Part shown: positions 4,983 to 12,630 of the stretch, in pieces
How positions within the stretch are numbered: the stretch's first letter is position 1
How the letters are laid out: each line of letters starts with the position of its first letter
Source: Candidatus Kerfeldbacteria bacterium
GTDB lineage: Bacteria; Patescibacteriota; Patescibacteriia; SBBC01; CAIJZX01
DNA: 14,026 nucleotides
Assembly: GCA_016194465.1 (NCBI GenBank)
Contig: JACQBO010000072.1
Span: forward strand, 1 to 14,026
Direction of reading: 5' to 3'
Notes under the pieces: model-generated
What the model was told of the DNA's origin: nothing
The model's database searches: none
The model's input: the letters and a program-made list of their open reading frames with translations, nothing else
Translations under genes and position numbers: made by a program

Positions 4983-6485
4983 ATGACGAAAACCATACCG
5001 AGTCGGCGGCCATGGCAGAAACCCAAGTGGTGGGTCACAATTGGGGTGGTGCTGTTTTGCATTTTTTTCGGGCTCGTTACGTGGTTGAAACATATTAATT
5101 TTCAGACCTCGCAGTTTGACCTCGGGAATATGGACCAGATCATGTGGCAGACATTGCACGGTCACTTTTTCCAAATGACCAGCCCCGTTTCTGGCATCTT
5201 GCAATCCCGAGTGGCGATTCACGCCGACTTTCTCCTCCTTACCTATCTCCCATTCTACCTTGTTTGGCATGATCCGCGCATCATGATGCTGGTACAAGTT
5301 CTGGCCGTGGCCAGCGGGGCCTGGCCGCTGTTCTGGCTCGGCGCCAAGCGGCTATCGCCGACCTTCGGCGCCGCGGTGGCCATCGCCTACCTTTTCTATC
5401 CGGCGCTCCAGTGGGCCGTGATTTTCGATGTTCACGCCGTCGTGTTCGTCACCCCACTCATCCTCTGGGCTTGGTGGGCGGCAGAGACAGGTCATTGGTG
5501 GTGGTCGCTGAGCCTCCTGGTACTGGCCACATTCGGCAAAGAGGAGGTGGGGTTCGTGGTGGCCATGATGGGCCTCTATTGGCTGTGGCAAACACGGCCA
5601 CGTTGGTTTGGCCTCACCCTCATCATGTTCGGCATCGGCTGGACCTTACTCATGCTGGTCTGGGCGATTCCCCTGGCGCGGCAACAACCGGGACATTTCG
5701 CCCTCGAATACTTTTCAGATTATGGACAGTCCCCGGGCAAGATTCTCGAATATTTATTGAGTCATCCGCTTCGCTTGCTCCATGATGCCTTGGGGATCGA
5801 GGGGCTGCGATACATGTGGACATTGTTGGTGCCGGTCGGCATGGTGGCCCTGGCCGCACCAGAAGTCCTGGTCCTCGCTAGTCCCGAGGTGGCCTTAAAT
5901 ATTCTCAGCCATAACCCCAACTTGCGCACAATTTTCTTTCACTACTCCTCAGTCATTACCCCTTTTATTTTTATCGCCACCGTCCTGGGCTGGTCACGCC
6001 TGCAATCATGGCTGCAACGAAAACACCAGCATTCATTCTTCGGTCGTCATCCACGATTACTCTTCGCCTGGATATCCGCCTGGCTGGTCGTCTCGGTCTT
6101 CTTATGGGGACCGTTACCCGGCACAAAATATACGAAGGACGCCTTGTCTCCTTTCATTCCCTCCTCCTACCGTTCGGACGTGGCCGCGGTAAAAAAAATG
6201 ATCTCGGCACATGACAAACTCGCCGTGACCAATAATCTCGGCCCGCAGTTTTCGCAACGTGATCGTTTGTGGTCATTTCCCAATAACCTTGCCCAGGCCG
6301 ACGGTTTGGTCATCCTCGAAGGTGGTACCTATGACCCGCTCCCGCCGGACCAGATCATCGCCAAGGTCGAAGCGCTAAAAAACGACCCGGCTTTCACCCT
6401 CGCCTACCAACACCATCAATTGTACTACTTCCGACGGGTGGCTGGCGTCACGCCGATAACCGTTTCAACCAGGCGGCCGGGGTAA
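4983..6485 (+). CDS. DUF2079 polytopic membrane protein, GT-C glycosyltransferase-like
   Basis: The 500-residue product begins with a basic N-terminus and a membrane helix (residues 16-34), followed by FQTSQFDLGNMDQIMW (40-55). This FDLGxxDQxxW loop is characteristic of DUF2079 and related GT-C membrane enzymes; Asp46 is in the place where GT-C enzymes keep a catalytic acid. About ten hydrophobic segments follow, then a soluble C-terminal part (about 400-500). The region HNPNLRTIFFHYSSVITPF matches the later conserved DUF2079 block. It probably transfers a sugar from a lipid carrier on the outer face of the membrane; substrate and acceptor are unknown. I chose the start at 4983 because the promoter's -10 lies 8 nt upstream; the longer frame from 4848 would overlap the divergent gene and its promoter. 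The 3' end overlaps proS by 38 bp, tail to tail. Confidence 0.85.
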   Translation: MTKTIPSRRPWQKPKWWVTIGVVLFCIFFGLVTWLKHINFQTSQFDLGNMDQIMWQTLHGHFFQMTSPVSGILQSRVAIHADFLLLTYLPFYLVWHDPRIMMLVQVLAVASGAWPLFWLGAKRLSPTFGAAVAIAYLFYPALQWAVIFDVHAVVFVTPLILWAWWAAETGHWWWSLSLLVLATFGKEEVGFVVAMMGLYWLWQTRPRWFGLTLIMFGIGWTLLMLVWAIPLARQQPGHFALEYFSDYGQSPGKILEYLLSHPLRLLHDALGIEGLRYMWTLLVPVGMVALAAPEVLVLASPEVALNILSHNPNLRTIFFHYSSVITPFIFIATVLGWSRLQSWLQRKHQHSFFGRHPRLLFAWISAWLVVSVFLWGPLPGTKYTKDALSPFIPSSYRSDVAAVKKMISAHDKLAVTNNLGPQFSQRDRLWSFPNNLAQADGLVILEGGTYDPLPPDQIIAKVEALKNDPAFTLAYQHHQLYYFRRVAGVTPITVSTRRPG

Positions 6486-7701
6486 GGTCTTCGGTCTGGC
6501 CAGTCATCCGGTGCTTCACTTCCACCTTTTTCTTCGTCAACGTTTTGGCGCTGACCACCACCCGCCAAGGAATACCGATCAAGTCTGCCTCGGCGAATTT
6601 CGTGCCGGCGGACACGTCACGATCATCATAGAGCGTCTCGATCCCTTTCTGTTGTAGGGTGGCGGAGAGCTCATCGGCTTGGGATTTGACTTCTCGATCA
6701 TCCATCTTCAAGGCCAGAAGGTGGACCCGGAACGGCGCGATCGATTCCGGCCAGATCATGCCGTGTTCGTCATGAAACTTTTCTACGACGGTGGCCATCA
6801 CCCGGCCCGGTCCAATTCCGTAGCTCCCCATGACCACTGGCCGCCGCTTCCCTTGTTCGTCAAGAAAGGTGAGCCCGAGCGGTTCAGAATATTTTGTCCC
6901 CAGTTTGAAAATGTTACCGACTTCAATCGCGCTGACTTCTTCCAGCTCTGATTTTTTCAGACCGAGCTCAGTCAGCACTTGATCGGTATAGACCTCTTTG
7001 TTGATAGCGATGTTTTTGGCGCGGGAGAGGTAAATCGTATCTTCCCCGGCTGGACAGACCGTTTGGAATTCATGGGAGTACTTACTGAATGTTCCGCCGC
7101 TAGCGAACGTCAAAAAAGTATCATCATCTAAACCAACGCGCCGGAAAATCTCATGGTAAGCATCTTTGGCCTGCTCGTAAAAAATATCCAGCTCCGCATC
7201 GTTCTTGGAAAAGGAATATAAATCTTTCATCAAAAATTCCCGCGCCCGGAGCAAGCCGCTGCGGGCGCGAAGTTCATTGCGAAACTTTTTTTGAATTTGA
7301 AAAACGTAACGCGGTAAATCACGGTAGGAATCAATGTGGTCGGTCATCATGGCCGCGATGGATTCCTCGTTGGTTGTCGCCAGACCGACATCCTGATCAT
7401 TCTTGAGCTTGCTCTTGAACCAAACATCAAGCCGGGCATCGTCCCAACGGTCAGTTTTTTTCCAAAGCTCAGGATCTTGGAGGATCGAGAGGGTTACTTC
7501 TTGGCCGCCAATCGCCACCATTTCTTCCCGAATGACGGATACGATCTTATCTAAAACCCGCTGTCCGAGGGGCAGGTACGTATATGCCCCGGCCAGGTCT
7601 TTATGCACAAAGCCGGCTCGGGTGAGGAGCTGGGCGCTGATGGCCACTTCATCCTTGGGCGCCTCTTTCCGCGTTTTCGTGAACAACTGTGATTGCCGCA
7701 T
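6448..7701 (-). CDS. proS: Prolyl-tRNA synthetase, short form without the editing insertion
   Basis: This 417-residue class II synthetase charges tRNA-Pro. Motif 1 lies around LPLGQRVLDKIVSVIREEM (43-61), motif 2 is FRNELRARSGLLRAREFLMKD (140-160) and motif 3 GSYGIGPGRVMATVVEKF (292-309). It also has the proline-pocket region TFSKYSHEFQTVCPAGED (204-221) and a C-terminal anticodon-binding domain (about 325-417) with LYDDRDVSAGTKFAEADLIGIP. The roughly 180-residue INS domain that edits Ala-tRNA-Pro in most bacterial enzymes (about 570 residues) is absent between motifs 2 and 3. I chose the start at 7701 (MRQSQLF) because a strong promoter lies just upstream; the longer reading from 7746 would begin before it. 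It is downstream of murF but has its own promoter. Confidence 0.95.
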   Translation of the reverse strand: MRQSQLFTKTRKEAPKDEVAISAQLLTRAGFVHKDLAGAYTYLPLGQRVLDKIVSVIREEMVAIGGQEVTLSILQDPELWKKTDRWDDARLDVWFKSKLKNDQDVGLATTNEESIAAMMTDHIDSYRDLPRYVFQIQKKFRNELRARSGLLRAREFLMKDLYSFSKNDAELDIFYEQAKDAYHEIFRRVGLDDDTFLTFASGGTFSKYSHEFQTVCPAGEDTIYLSRAKNIAINKEVYTDQVLTELGLKKSELEEVSAIEVGNIFKLGTKYSEPLGLTFLDEQGKRRPVVMGSYGIGPGRVMATVVEKFHDEHGMIWPESIAPFRVHLLALKMDDREVKSQADELSATLQQKGIETLYDDRDVSAGTKFAEADLIGIPWRVVVSAKTLTKKKVEVKHRMTGQTEDLTPAAWLKRLSA

Positions 7702-7708
7702 GAGTTTC

Positions 7709-7737
7709 AGTATATGAGAAAAATCAGCCTTCGTCAA
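7709..7737 (-). promoter_or_regulatory. Leaderless-type promoter of proS
   Basis: TTGACG (7737-7732), a 17-nt spacer and TATACT (7714-7709) are each one mismatch from consensus. The ATG at 7701 begins 7 nt after the -10, so the transcript should start at or next to the start codon. No Shine-Dalgarno site is present. Confidence 0.8.
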
Positions 7738-7801
7738 AAAATACAAAGCGATCTATGTGTGCCTTGAATCTCCTAACCTCGAAGCGGCCCGAGCGATACA
7801 A

Positions 7802-9037
7802 CTATTCTGGTTGAGCGGCGAGCACGCTCACCGCCCGTTCCAGATGAGCCGCGTACCGCGAGCCTTTGATTAAGATCGCGTCGCTTGGCGAAATCACCGC
7901 CTGCAGTTTAGCCGCCGCTGCCTCCGCGGTCGGCACATTATAGACGTGGTCCGGCGACAAACCCCGCGCAACAGCGGTTTGGCCAATCACCGCGGCCAGC
8001 GGCCCAACCGTCACCAAGGTCGCCACCCATGGCTGTCCTAGCAACGCCCCAATCTCCTCATGCCAGTGTTGCGCACTCGCCCCGAGTTCGGACATCTGAC
8101 CCAAAATGAGGTGTTTACGTCCCGGGTTTTCCAGGGAAGCGAGGGTAGTAATGGCTTCCCGCATGGCATAGGGCGAGGCATTGTATGAATCATCAATCAG
8201 CAGCGAGCCGTTGATGCCCGCCACCAGCTGCATGCGGCCGGCTGGCGGACGGTAGCCGCTCAGGGCGCGGACCGTCTCTGCCGCGGCATCGCCCAGGGCT
8301 TGGCCAACGGCGATCGCTGCCAAGACCGGGTACACCTGGTGCCGCCCGATGACGCCCGGCAAGGTGACGGAAAAAGTTTCTGGCCCGACAGACACAGTAA
8401 TGATCATGCCCCGTGGCAACCCTTGTTCCGTTTGAATCAACGTCACACCGGTGGCCCGCACGTTCGCCTTAGCCGACCAACCATACGACACCTGTTTCGT
8501 CTGTAGCTCATGCATCAACGACTCGATTTCCGGGGTGTCGATATTCGCCACCGCCGTTTGCTCTGGACCGAGTTGCTTCAGGATGGTCGCCTCCTCTTCG
8601 GCCACTCCCTCCAGAGAGGAAAAAAACTCCAGGTGTTCTGGCGCGATCGCTGTCAGGACGCCAATGGTCGGATGCGCCAAGCGAACGAGCCGGGCTAAGT
8701 CCCCGGGCTGATCCGTGCCGAGCTCCAAGACGAGGACATCAGGATATGATTGGCGCCGCACCAGTAAACCAATTCCCGCCAGCACCACGCCGAGCCACTG
8801 CCAGGTTGATTGGCGGGCCGGACCGCCGCTAATCACCGTCACCGGTACACCGACATCGGCATTAAAACTGCCGCTGGTTTGACGGACGGACCGGGAGCCA
8901 GTCTGCAAACCCGCGCTGATCGCTTCTTTGGTGGCCGTCTTGCCTACCGAGCCTGCGACCCCGACCACGATCGGATGATAGCGGCGGAGGATCATGCGGG
9001 CGAGCCAGGTGAGCGAGAACCGAGCCAAACGTTTCAT
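7802..9037 (-). CDS. murF: MurF, UDP-MurNAc-tripeptide:D-Ala-D-Ala ligase, N-terminally short
   Basis: The 411-residue product adds D-Ala-D-Ala to UDP-MurNAc-tripeptide in peptidoglycan synthesis. Visible are the ATP loop GVAGSVGKTATKE (26-38), ELGTDQPGDLARL (105-117), IAPEHLEFFSSLEGVA (131-146), the C-terminal-domain motif DDSYNASP (282-289), ILGQMSELGA (311-320) and ILIKGSR (388-394). The usual N-terminal UDP-sugar-binding domain of about 80-100 residues is missing: the ATP loop begins by residue 26 after a short amphipathic start. The lysine that is carbamylated in Mur ligases (in GVARAKGE-type motifs) aligns with Glu149 in GVAEEEATI. MurF is preferred over other Mur ligases because of DDSYNASP and ELG. 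The ATG overlaps the stop of ftsI by 4 nt (ATGA). It is the last gene of the cluster, and I see no clear terminator after it. Confidence 0.9.
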   Translation of the reverse strand: MKRLARFSLTWLARMILRRYHPIVVGVAGSVGKTATKEAISAGLQTGSRSVRQTSGSFNADVGVPVTVISGGPARQSTWQWLGVVLAGIGLLVRRQSYPDVLVLELGTDQPGDLARLVRLAHPTIGVLTAIAPEHLEFFSSLEGVAEEEATILKQLGPEQTAVANIDTPEIESLMHELQTKQVSYGWSAKANVRATGVTLIQTEQGLPRGMIITVSVGPETFSVTLPGVIGRHQVYPVLAAIAVGQALGDAAAETVRALSGYRPPAGRMQLVAGINGSLLIDDSYNASPYAMREAITTLASLENPGRKHLILGQMSELGASAQHWHEEIGALLGQPWVATLVTVGPLAAVIGQTAVARGLSPDHVYNVPTAEAAAAKLQAVISPSDAILIKGSRYAAHLERAVSVLAAQPE

Positions 9038-10785
9038 GGCGTGGCGGCGGAAGGCGACGGCGGCACGTCAAGGTACGGCAAGAGAAATTTTGCCATCTCG
9101 CCGAACAAAGGTGCGGCGCTGGACTCAGCGAACTGGACGTCACGCGGCTTGACCAGCTGCACGACCATCACAAATTTTGGATCCTCCACCGGCGCGAAGC
9201 CGGCGAAGGTGCCGATGGTCAGATTCGGCAGATAGCCACCCGTGGTCGGGTCAGGGATTTGGGCCGTCCCGGTTTTTCCGGCCACAAAGTATCCCGGCAC
9301 GCCGGCGCGTTTCCCATGACCGTTCTGTACGACCCGCACCAGCATGGCGCTAATGGTCGCCGATGTTTCCGGGGAAATGACTTGCCGAATAGTTTGTGGG
9401 GCAGTAACGGTCTTGGTACCATCTGGCTTGGCAAGATAATCAACCACGTAGGGCCGCATCAGCTTTCCGCCGTTGGCTAAGGCGCCATACGCCATGGCGA
9501 GCTGCAGCGGCGTGACGGTTAGCCCCTGGCCAAACGCCCCGGTGACGGCGTAAATTTCCTTGCCGCTGGCCGGACCGGAAATGTTGCCCGGTTTTTCGTT
9601 GAGATCCAGACCGGTCGGCTGTCCAAAGCCAAAGGCTTTGACGTATTTGGCAAAGGTGTCCGGACCGATCGTCCGCATAGCAAAAATTGCGCCGGTGTTG
9701 AGTGATTCCTCCAAGACCTGATTCATCGTGCGGACGCCGTGGGCTTTCAGGTCCGAGTTCTTGATGGTGAAGTTCCCGACCTTGACCTCACCCGTGTCAG
9801 TATAGGTGGTTTCGGGCGTGACCTTGCCTTCATTGAGCGCGGCGGCCATGGTGATACCTTTAAAGACCGAGCCGGGCTCATACGGCGATCCGGTTGCTTG
9901 GTTGTTAAACACCGACGGATCGGTCACCGCGTTGTAGGCGCTGGGATTGAAATCGGGCGAACTGCACATGGCGGCAACCGCGCCCGTCTTTGGATCAATG
10001 ATCACCAGACTGCCGCTGTCCGCCCCATGCTTTTGCACTGCTTCGTTCAACTTGGTGCAGGCTTCGAACTCAATCGTCCGGTCAATCGTCAAGACCACAT
10101 CGGATCCATTCACGGCTGGCTGCCAGAGCTGCGCCGCCGTGGCGATCAGCTGACCACTCGGATCTTTTTGCGCCTTGATAAAACCTTTCAGGCCCGTCAA
10201 TTGTTTTTCGTAATACCCTTCAACCCCATACTGTCCGACTTTCTGATTCCCCTGAAATCCGACGAAACCCAACAGCTGGGCGCCGATATCTTTTTCCGGG
10301 TAGTACCGCGTCGGCTCGTCGCTAAAAAATAAACCTGGCAGATGGAGGTCGGTGATCGTTTGCATTTGCGCGTCCGTCAATCCATGCTGCAGCGGCTCAT
10401 AGAGATCTTTGCCTTTACTCAGCCGCTGGGCGATTTGATCTTCCGGTATGGTCAGCAATCCAGCCAGTTGATGAGCCTCGTCAGCTGGCTTGGTCACTTG
10501 TTTGGGGACGGCAAAAAGCAGATGCAGGGTCTGGTTGGTGGCCAAGGGGTAGGTGCCGGTGGCCGACTGCTGATCCTTGACCAGAATATCCCCGCGGGTT
10601 GGCAGGAGCTGCTGGCTCAACTGGTGCTGATCCTGGGCTAAGGCGGCGTAGAAGGCGTGTTCGAGCACCTGCAACGTAAACAAACGGAGGACCAGCACGG
10701 CCGCGAACAAAATCAAAGCCAGCCGGATAAGGCCCAGACGGTCGTGACCCCTGCCAGGTGATTGATGTCGCTTGGCCCCGGCCAT
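9034..10785 (-). CDS. ftsI: Division-type class B penicillin-binding protein (FtsI/PBP3)
   Basis: The 583-residue product is a septal transpeptidase that cross-links peptidoglycan. It has a single membrane anchor (about 18-40), the pedestal motifs RGDIL (64-68) and YPEKDIGAQLLGFVG (162-176), and a transpeptidase domain with the catalytic SVFK (Ser306, Lys309), the SxN motif SLN (361-363) and KTGT (504-507). There are no C-terminal PASTA repeats. Its place after ftsL and before murF supports FtsI over an elongation PBP2. It begins 12 nt after the ftsL-like stop with no strong Shine-Dalgarno site, so translation probably depends on the upstream gene. Confidence 0.93.
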   Translation of the reverse strand: MAGAKRHQSPGRGHDRLGLIRLALILFAAVLVLRLFTLQVLEHAFYAALAQDQHQLSQQLLPTRGDILVKDQQSATGTYPLATNQTLHLLFAVPKQVTKPADEAHQLAGLLTIPEDQIAQRLSKGKDLYEPLQHGLTDAQMQTITDLHLPGLFFSDEPTRYYPEKDIGAQLLGFVGFQGNQKVGQYGVEGYYEKQLTGLKGFIKAQKDPSGQLIATAAQLWQPAVNGSDVVLTIDRTIEFEACTKLNEAVQKHGADSGSLVIIDPKTGAVAAMCSSPDFNPSAYNAVTDPSVFNNQATGSPYEPGSVFKGITMAAALNEGKVTPETTYTDTGEVKVGNFTIKNSDLKAHGVRTMNQVLEESLNTGAIFAMRTIGPDTFAKYVKAFGFGQPTGLDLNEKPGNISGPASGKEIYAVTGAFGQGLTVTPLQLAMAYGALANGGKLMRPYVVDYLAKPDGTKTVTAPQTIRQVISPETSATISAMLVRVVQNGHGKRAGVPGYFVAGKTGTAQIPDPTTGGYLPNLTIGTFAGFAPVEDPKFVMVVQLVKPRDVQFAESSAAPLFGEMAKFLLPYLDVPPSPSAATP

Positions 10786-10797
10786 CAGGTCGCCGGG

Positions 10798-11145
10798 TTA
10801 TTTGACCGCCACCGTGCCCGTGGCCACGGGCAGATATTCCACCCGGTCGGTTGGCTGCAGTTGCAGGGTCTGACCGGCTTGCTGGGCTAAGGACAGCGAT
10901 CGGAGATCGGCTGCTTGGAGTTGTAATTTTTGATTGCTGGCTTGGAGATGAGAAATATTTTTTTGCAGGTCGCGAATCTGAAATCCCAGCGCCGCGGTGT
11001 TATTGGTCAGTAGGACGTAGCCAAAACCGGCCGCAAACGCGCTCAAGGTTAAGAGGACCGCGAATTTCTGGGTAGACAGATGCAAGCGATGCCACCAATA
11101 CGAGGTAGGCGCGAGGCGATCGGTGAGAGCAGCGTGACGGGACAT
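10798..11145 (-). CDS. ftsL: FtsL-like division protein
   Basis: This 115-residue bitopic protein has a short cytoplasmic N-terminus, one membrane helix (about 27-46) and an outer segment rich in Leu, Gln and Asn that should form a coiled coil (about 52-84: IRDLQKNISHLQASNQKL, then LQLQAADLRSLSLAQQ). FtsL is poorly conserved, so the call rests on this architecture and on its position between rsmH and ftsI, the standard place. It would help recruit and activate the septal synthase FtsW-FtsI. It starts 14 nt after the rsmH stop, in an A/T-rich gap without a Shine-Dalgarno site. Confidence 0.78.
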   Translation of the reverse strand: MSRHAALTDRLAPTSYWWHRLHLSTQKFAVLLTLSAFAAGFGYVLLTNNTAALGFQIRDLQKNISHLQASNQKLQLQAADLRSLSLAQQAGQTLQLQPTDRVEYLPVATGTVAVK

Positions 11146-11159
11146 AGGATGGTGTTTGA

Positions 11160-12041
11160 TTATTTTTTTTCGATCACCCGGAGCTTGGCGCTGCGGGTGC
11201 GAGGATTACTTTTTTGTTCGGCGCGAGTTGGCACGATGACGTGCTTGTTCATGAGTTTGAGTTGACCGACCTTGGCAGCCTGGTGTGACCAGGTTTTAAC
11301 CAATCGGTCTTCGCCAGAGTGAAAGGTGATGACCGCTAGGCGGCCACCGGGTCGAAGCAGCTGCAAGGCTTGGGGCAACGCTCGTTCTACAACGCCAAGT
11401 TCATCATTGACCGCCATCCGCAAAGCCTGAAACACTTTGGTGGCGGGATGAATCCGGCTGCGTCGCGGTTTGACCCGTTCCACGAGATCAGCGAGATCGG
11501 TGGTTGTCTCGATCGGCTTCTGCTGTCGTCGCTGGACAATGGCAGTGGCGATACTGCGTGCCCGTGATTCTTGCCCGAGGGTTTCAAACAACCTGATCAG
11601 CTTCTCAGTCGATGCGGTACTGATCAAGTCCGCCGCGGTCAGCCCATCGGTCGTCGGGTCGAAACGCATGTCGAGCGGACCAGGGCGTTGGAACGAGAAA
11701 CCGCGACTGGCATCATCGAGCGCGATCGATGACAGCCCCAGATCAAACAGAATCGCATCCACCTGATCAAACCCCTGGCGCGTGGCCAACAATTCCAGAT
11801 CAGAGAAATTGCCATGGACGGGAACGAAGCGGGACCCGAACGTTAGGAGCCCCAGCTTGGTTTGCTCGAGCGTCCGTGGGTCCGCTTCAAGGCCAAGCAC
11901 CCGCCCGTTCGGAGCAGTTGCTTCAAGCAAGCCGCGGGTGTGTCCCCCGCCGCCGAGCGTCGCATCAATGGCGTTGTCGTTTGGTTTTAATTGAAGGTGC
12001 TGGAGAACGTCTGAGAAAAGAACCGGAACGTGGCCGGGCAT
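11160..12041 (-). CDS. rsmH: RsmH (MraW), 16S rRNA C1402 N4-methyltransferase
   Basis: The 293-residue product uses S-adenosylmethionine to methylate N4 of C1402 in the ribosomal decoding site. It has the start HVPVLFSDVLQHL (4-16), the SAM loop DATLGGGGHT (26-35), the acidic end of a strand at LEADPRTLEQ (51-60), ILFDLGLSS (97-105), RGFSFQRPGPLDMRFD (113-128), HPATKVFQALRMAVNDEL (198-215) and the conserved C-terminus NPRTRSAKLRVIEK (279-292). FHSGEDRLVK (240-249) replaces the common FHSLEDR. The start at 12041 gives the expected N-terminus; the longer frame to 12197 only reads back into mraZ. The gap to mraZ is 10 nt without a good ribosome-binding site, so coupling is likely. Confidence 0.95.
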   Translation of the reverse strand: MPGHVPVLFSDVLQHLQLKPNDNAIDATLGGGGHTRGLLEATAPNGRVLGLEADPRTLEQTKLGLLTFGSRFVPVHGNFSDLELLATRQGFDQVDAILFDLGLSSIALDDASRGFSFQRPGPLDMRFDPTTDGLTAADLISTASTEKLIRLFETLGQESRARSIATAIVQRRQQKPIETTTDLADLVERVKPRRSRIHPATKVFQALRMAVNDELGVVERALPQALQLLRPGGRLAVITFHSGEDRLVKTWSHQAAKVGQLKLMNKHVIVPTRAEQKSNPRTRSAKLRVIEKK

Positions 12042-12051
12042 GCGTGGGTAT

Positions 12052-12483
12052 TTAGACGCCGAGCTCACCAAGGGCTTCAGCGATATCCCCGCTTTGCTTC
12101 TCGGTACCGCTCCGATACTTTTCCCAAGTGTTCTTATTCCAAAGTTCAAGGCGATTGTACAGACCGGCGATGACGATTGTCTTGGACAGATTGGCAAACG
12201 ACCGCAGGTATTCTGGCAGAACGACTCTTCCCTGCCGGTCGATCTCGAGTTCCATTGCCCCAGCCAGCATCAGCCGGCTGAATGCCCGCGTATTGGCCTT
12301 GGAAATCGGCAATCGGGCAATCTGCTCGGCCAAGCTGTTCCACTCTTTTTGGGTGTAGATGAACAAACAATTGTCGAGACCTCGCGTGACGACCGCGCCC
12401 TTGGCCAGGTCGTTTCGGAACTTGACGGGAATTTGGACTCGTCCTTTGTCGTCGAGGGCGTGATGGTACTCTCCAATAAACAT
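12052..12483 (-). CDS. mraZ: MraZ, transcriptional regulator of the division and cell-wall operon
   Basis: The 143-residue product has the two swapped-hairpin AbrB-like repeats of the MraZ family: DDKGRVQIPVKFR (11-23) and DRQGRVVLPEYLR (82-94), each with the D-x-x-G-R-V signature. MraZ rings bind short G-rich repeats upstream of their own gene, acting as repressor in E. coli and activator in mollicutes. Here a 10-bp-period array lies directly upstream. There is no Shine-Dalgarno site before the ATG. A possible -10 (TATTTT) lies 8 nt upstream, so the mRNA may be leaderless. It is the first gene of the mraZ-rsmH-ftsL-ftsI-murF cluster. Confidence 0.95.
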   Translation of the reverse strand: MFIGEYHHALDDKGRVQIPVKFRNDLAKGAVVTRGLDNCLFIYTQKEWNSLAEQIARLPISKANTRAFSRLMLAGAMELEIDRQGRVVLPEYLRSFANLSKTIVIAGLYNRLELWNKNTWEKYRSGTEKQSGDIAEALGELGV

Positions 12484-12491
12484 TGCGGCCG

Positions 12492-12520
12492 AAAATAGTT
12501 ATGCACTGTTTGAGAGAGTT
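12492..12520 (-). promoter_or_regulatory. Candidate promoter of mraZ
   Basis: TATTTT (12497-12492) lies 8 nt before the ATG, the same distance as in the other leaderless-type promoters of the window. The hexamer 17 nt upstream, AACTCT (12520-12515), is a poor -35. The MraZ repeats end just upstream of it, a position that would suit an activator. The call is weak on sequence alone. Confidence 0.4.
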
Positions 12521-12580
12521 ATCCCCACTTTCATCCACTTTATCACCCTCTTACACCATTTTACACCAAAAAACACCGCG
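12521..12580 (-). promoter_or_regulatory. MraZ operator: array of 10-bp-period repeats
   Basis: Read on the minus strand the array contains two exact AAAGTGG copies (12541-12535 and 12531-12525). Two degenerate copies, AAAATGG (12562-12556) and AAGAGGG (12552-12546), come before them, and further GGTGT units lie at the same period. This fits the known MraZ targets: AAAGTG[T/G]N3 repeats in mollicutes and TGGGN repeats spaced by 5 nt in E. coli. Position directly before mraZ supports autoregulation. Confidence 0.75.
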
Positions 12581-12591
12581 CGTCAACACAG

Positions 12592-12607
12592 TGTTCCACG
12601 TGGAACG
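12592..12607. promoter_or_regulatory. parS-like centromere site
   Basis: TGTTCCACGTGGAACG contains the perfect 14-bp palindrome GTTCCACGTGGAAC (12593-12606). Chromosomal ParB sites follow TGTTTCACGTGAAACA, and the version with CCACGTGG is known from Pseudomonas. It is intergenic, 108 bp before mraZ. No parA or parB gene is in the window. Confidence 0.7.
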
Positions 12608-12630
12608 GGCCGGTACTGAGCTGGTCGAAG

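Noticed and set aside
7702..7746. N-terminal extension of ProS
   Set aside because: It contains the promoter. MRQSQLF is the usual ProRS N-terminus.
7747..7801. tRNA gene or terminator between murF and proS
   Set aside because: No cloverleaf, TTCGA-type T-loop or stem followed by T could be found.
12521..12580. CRISPR-like array
   Set aside because: The units are only 10 bp with no spacers, and they fit a MraZ operator.
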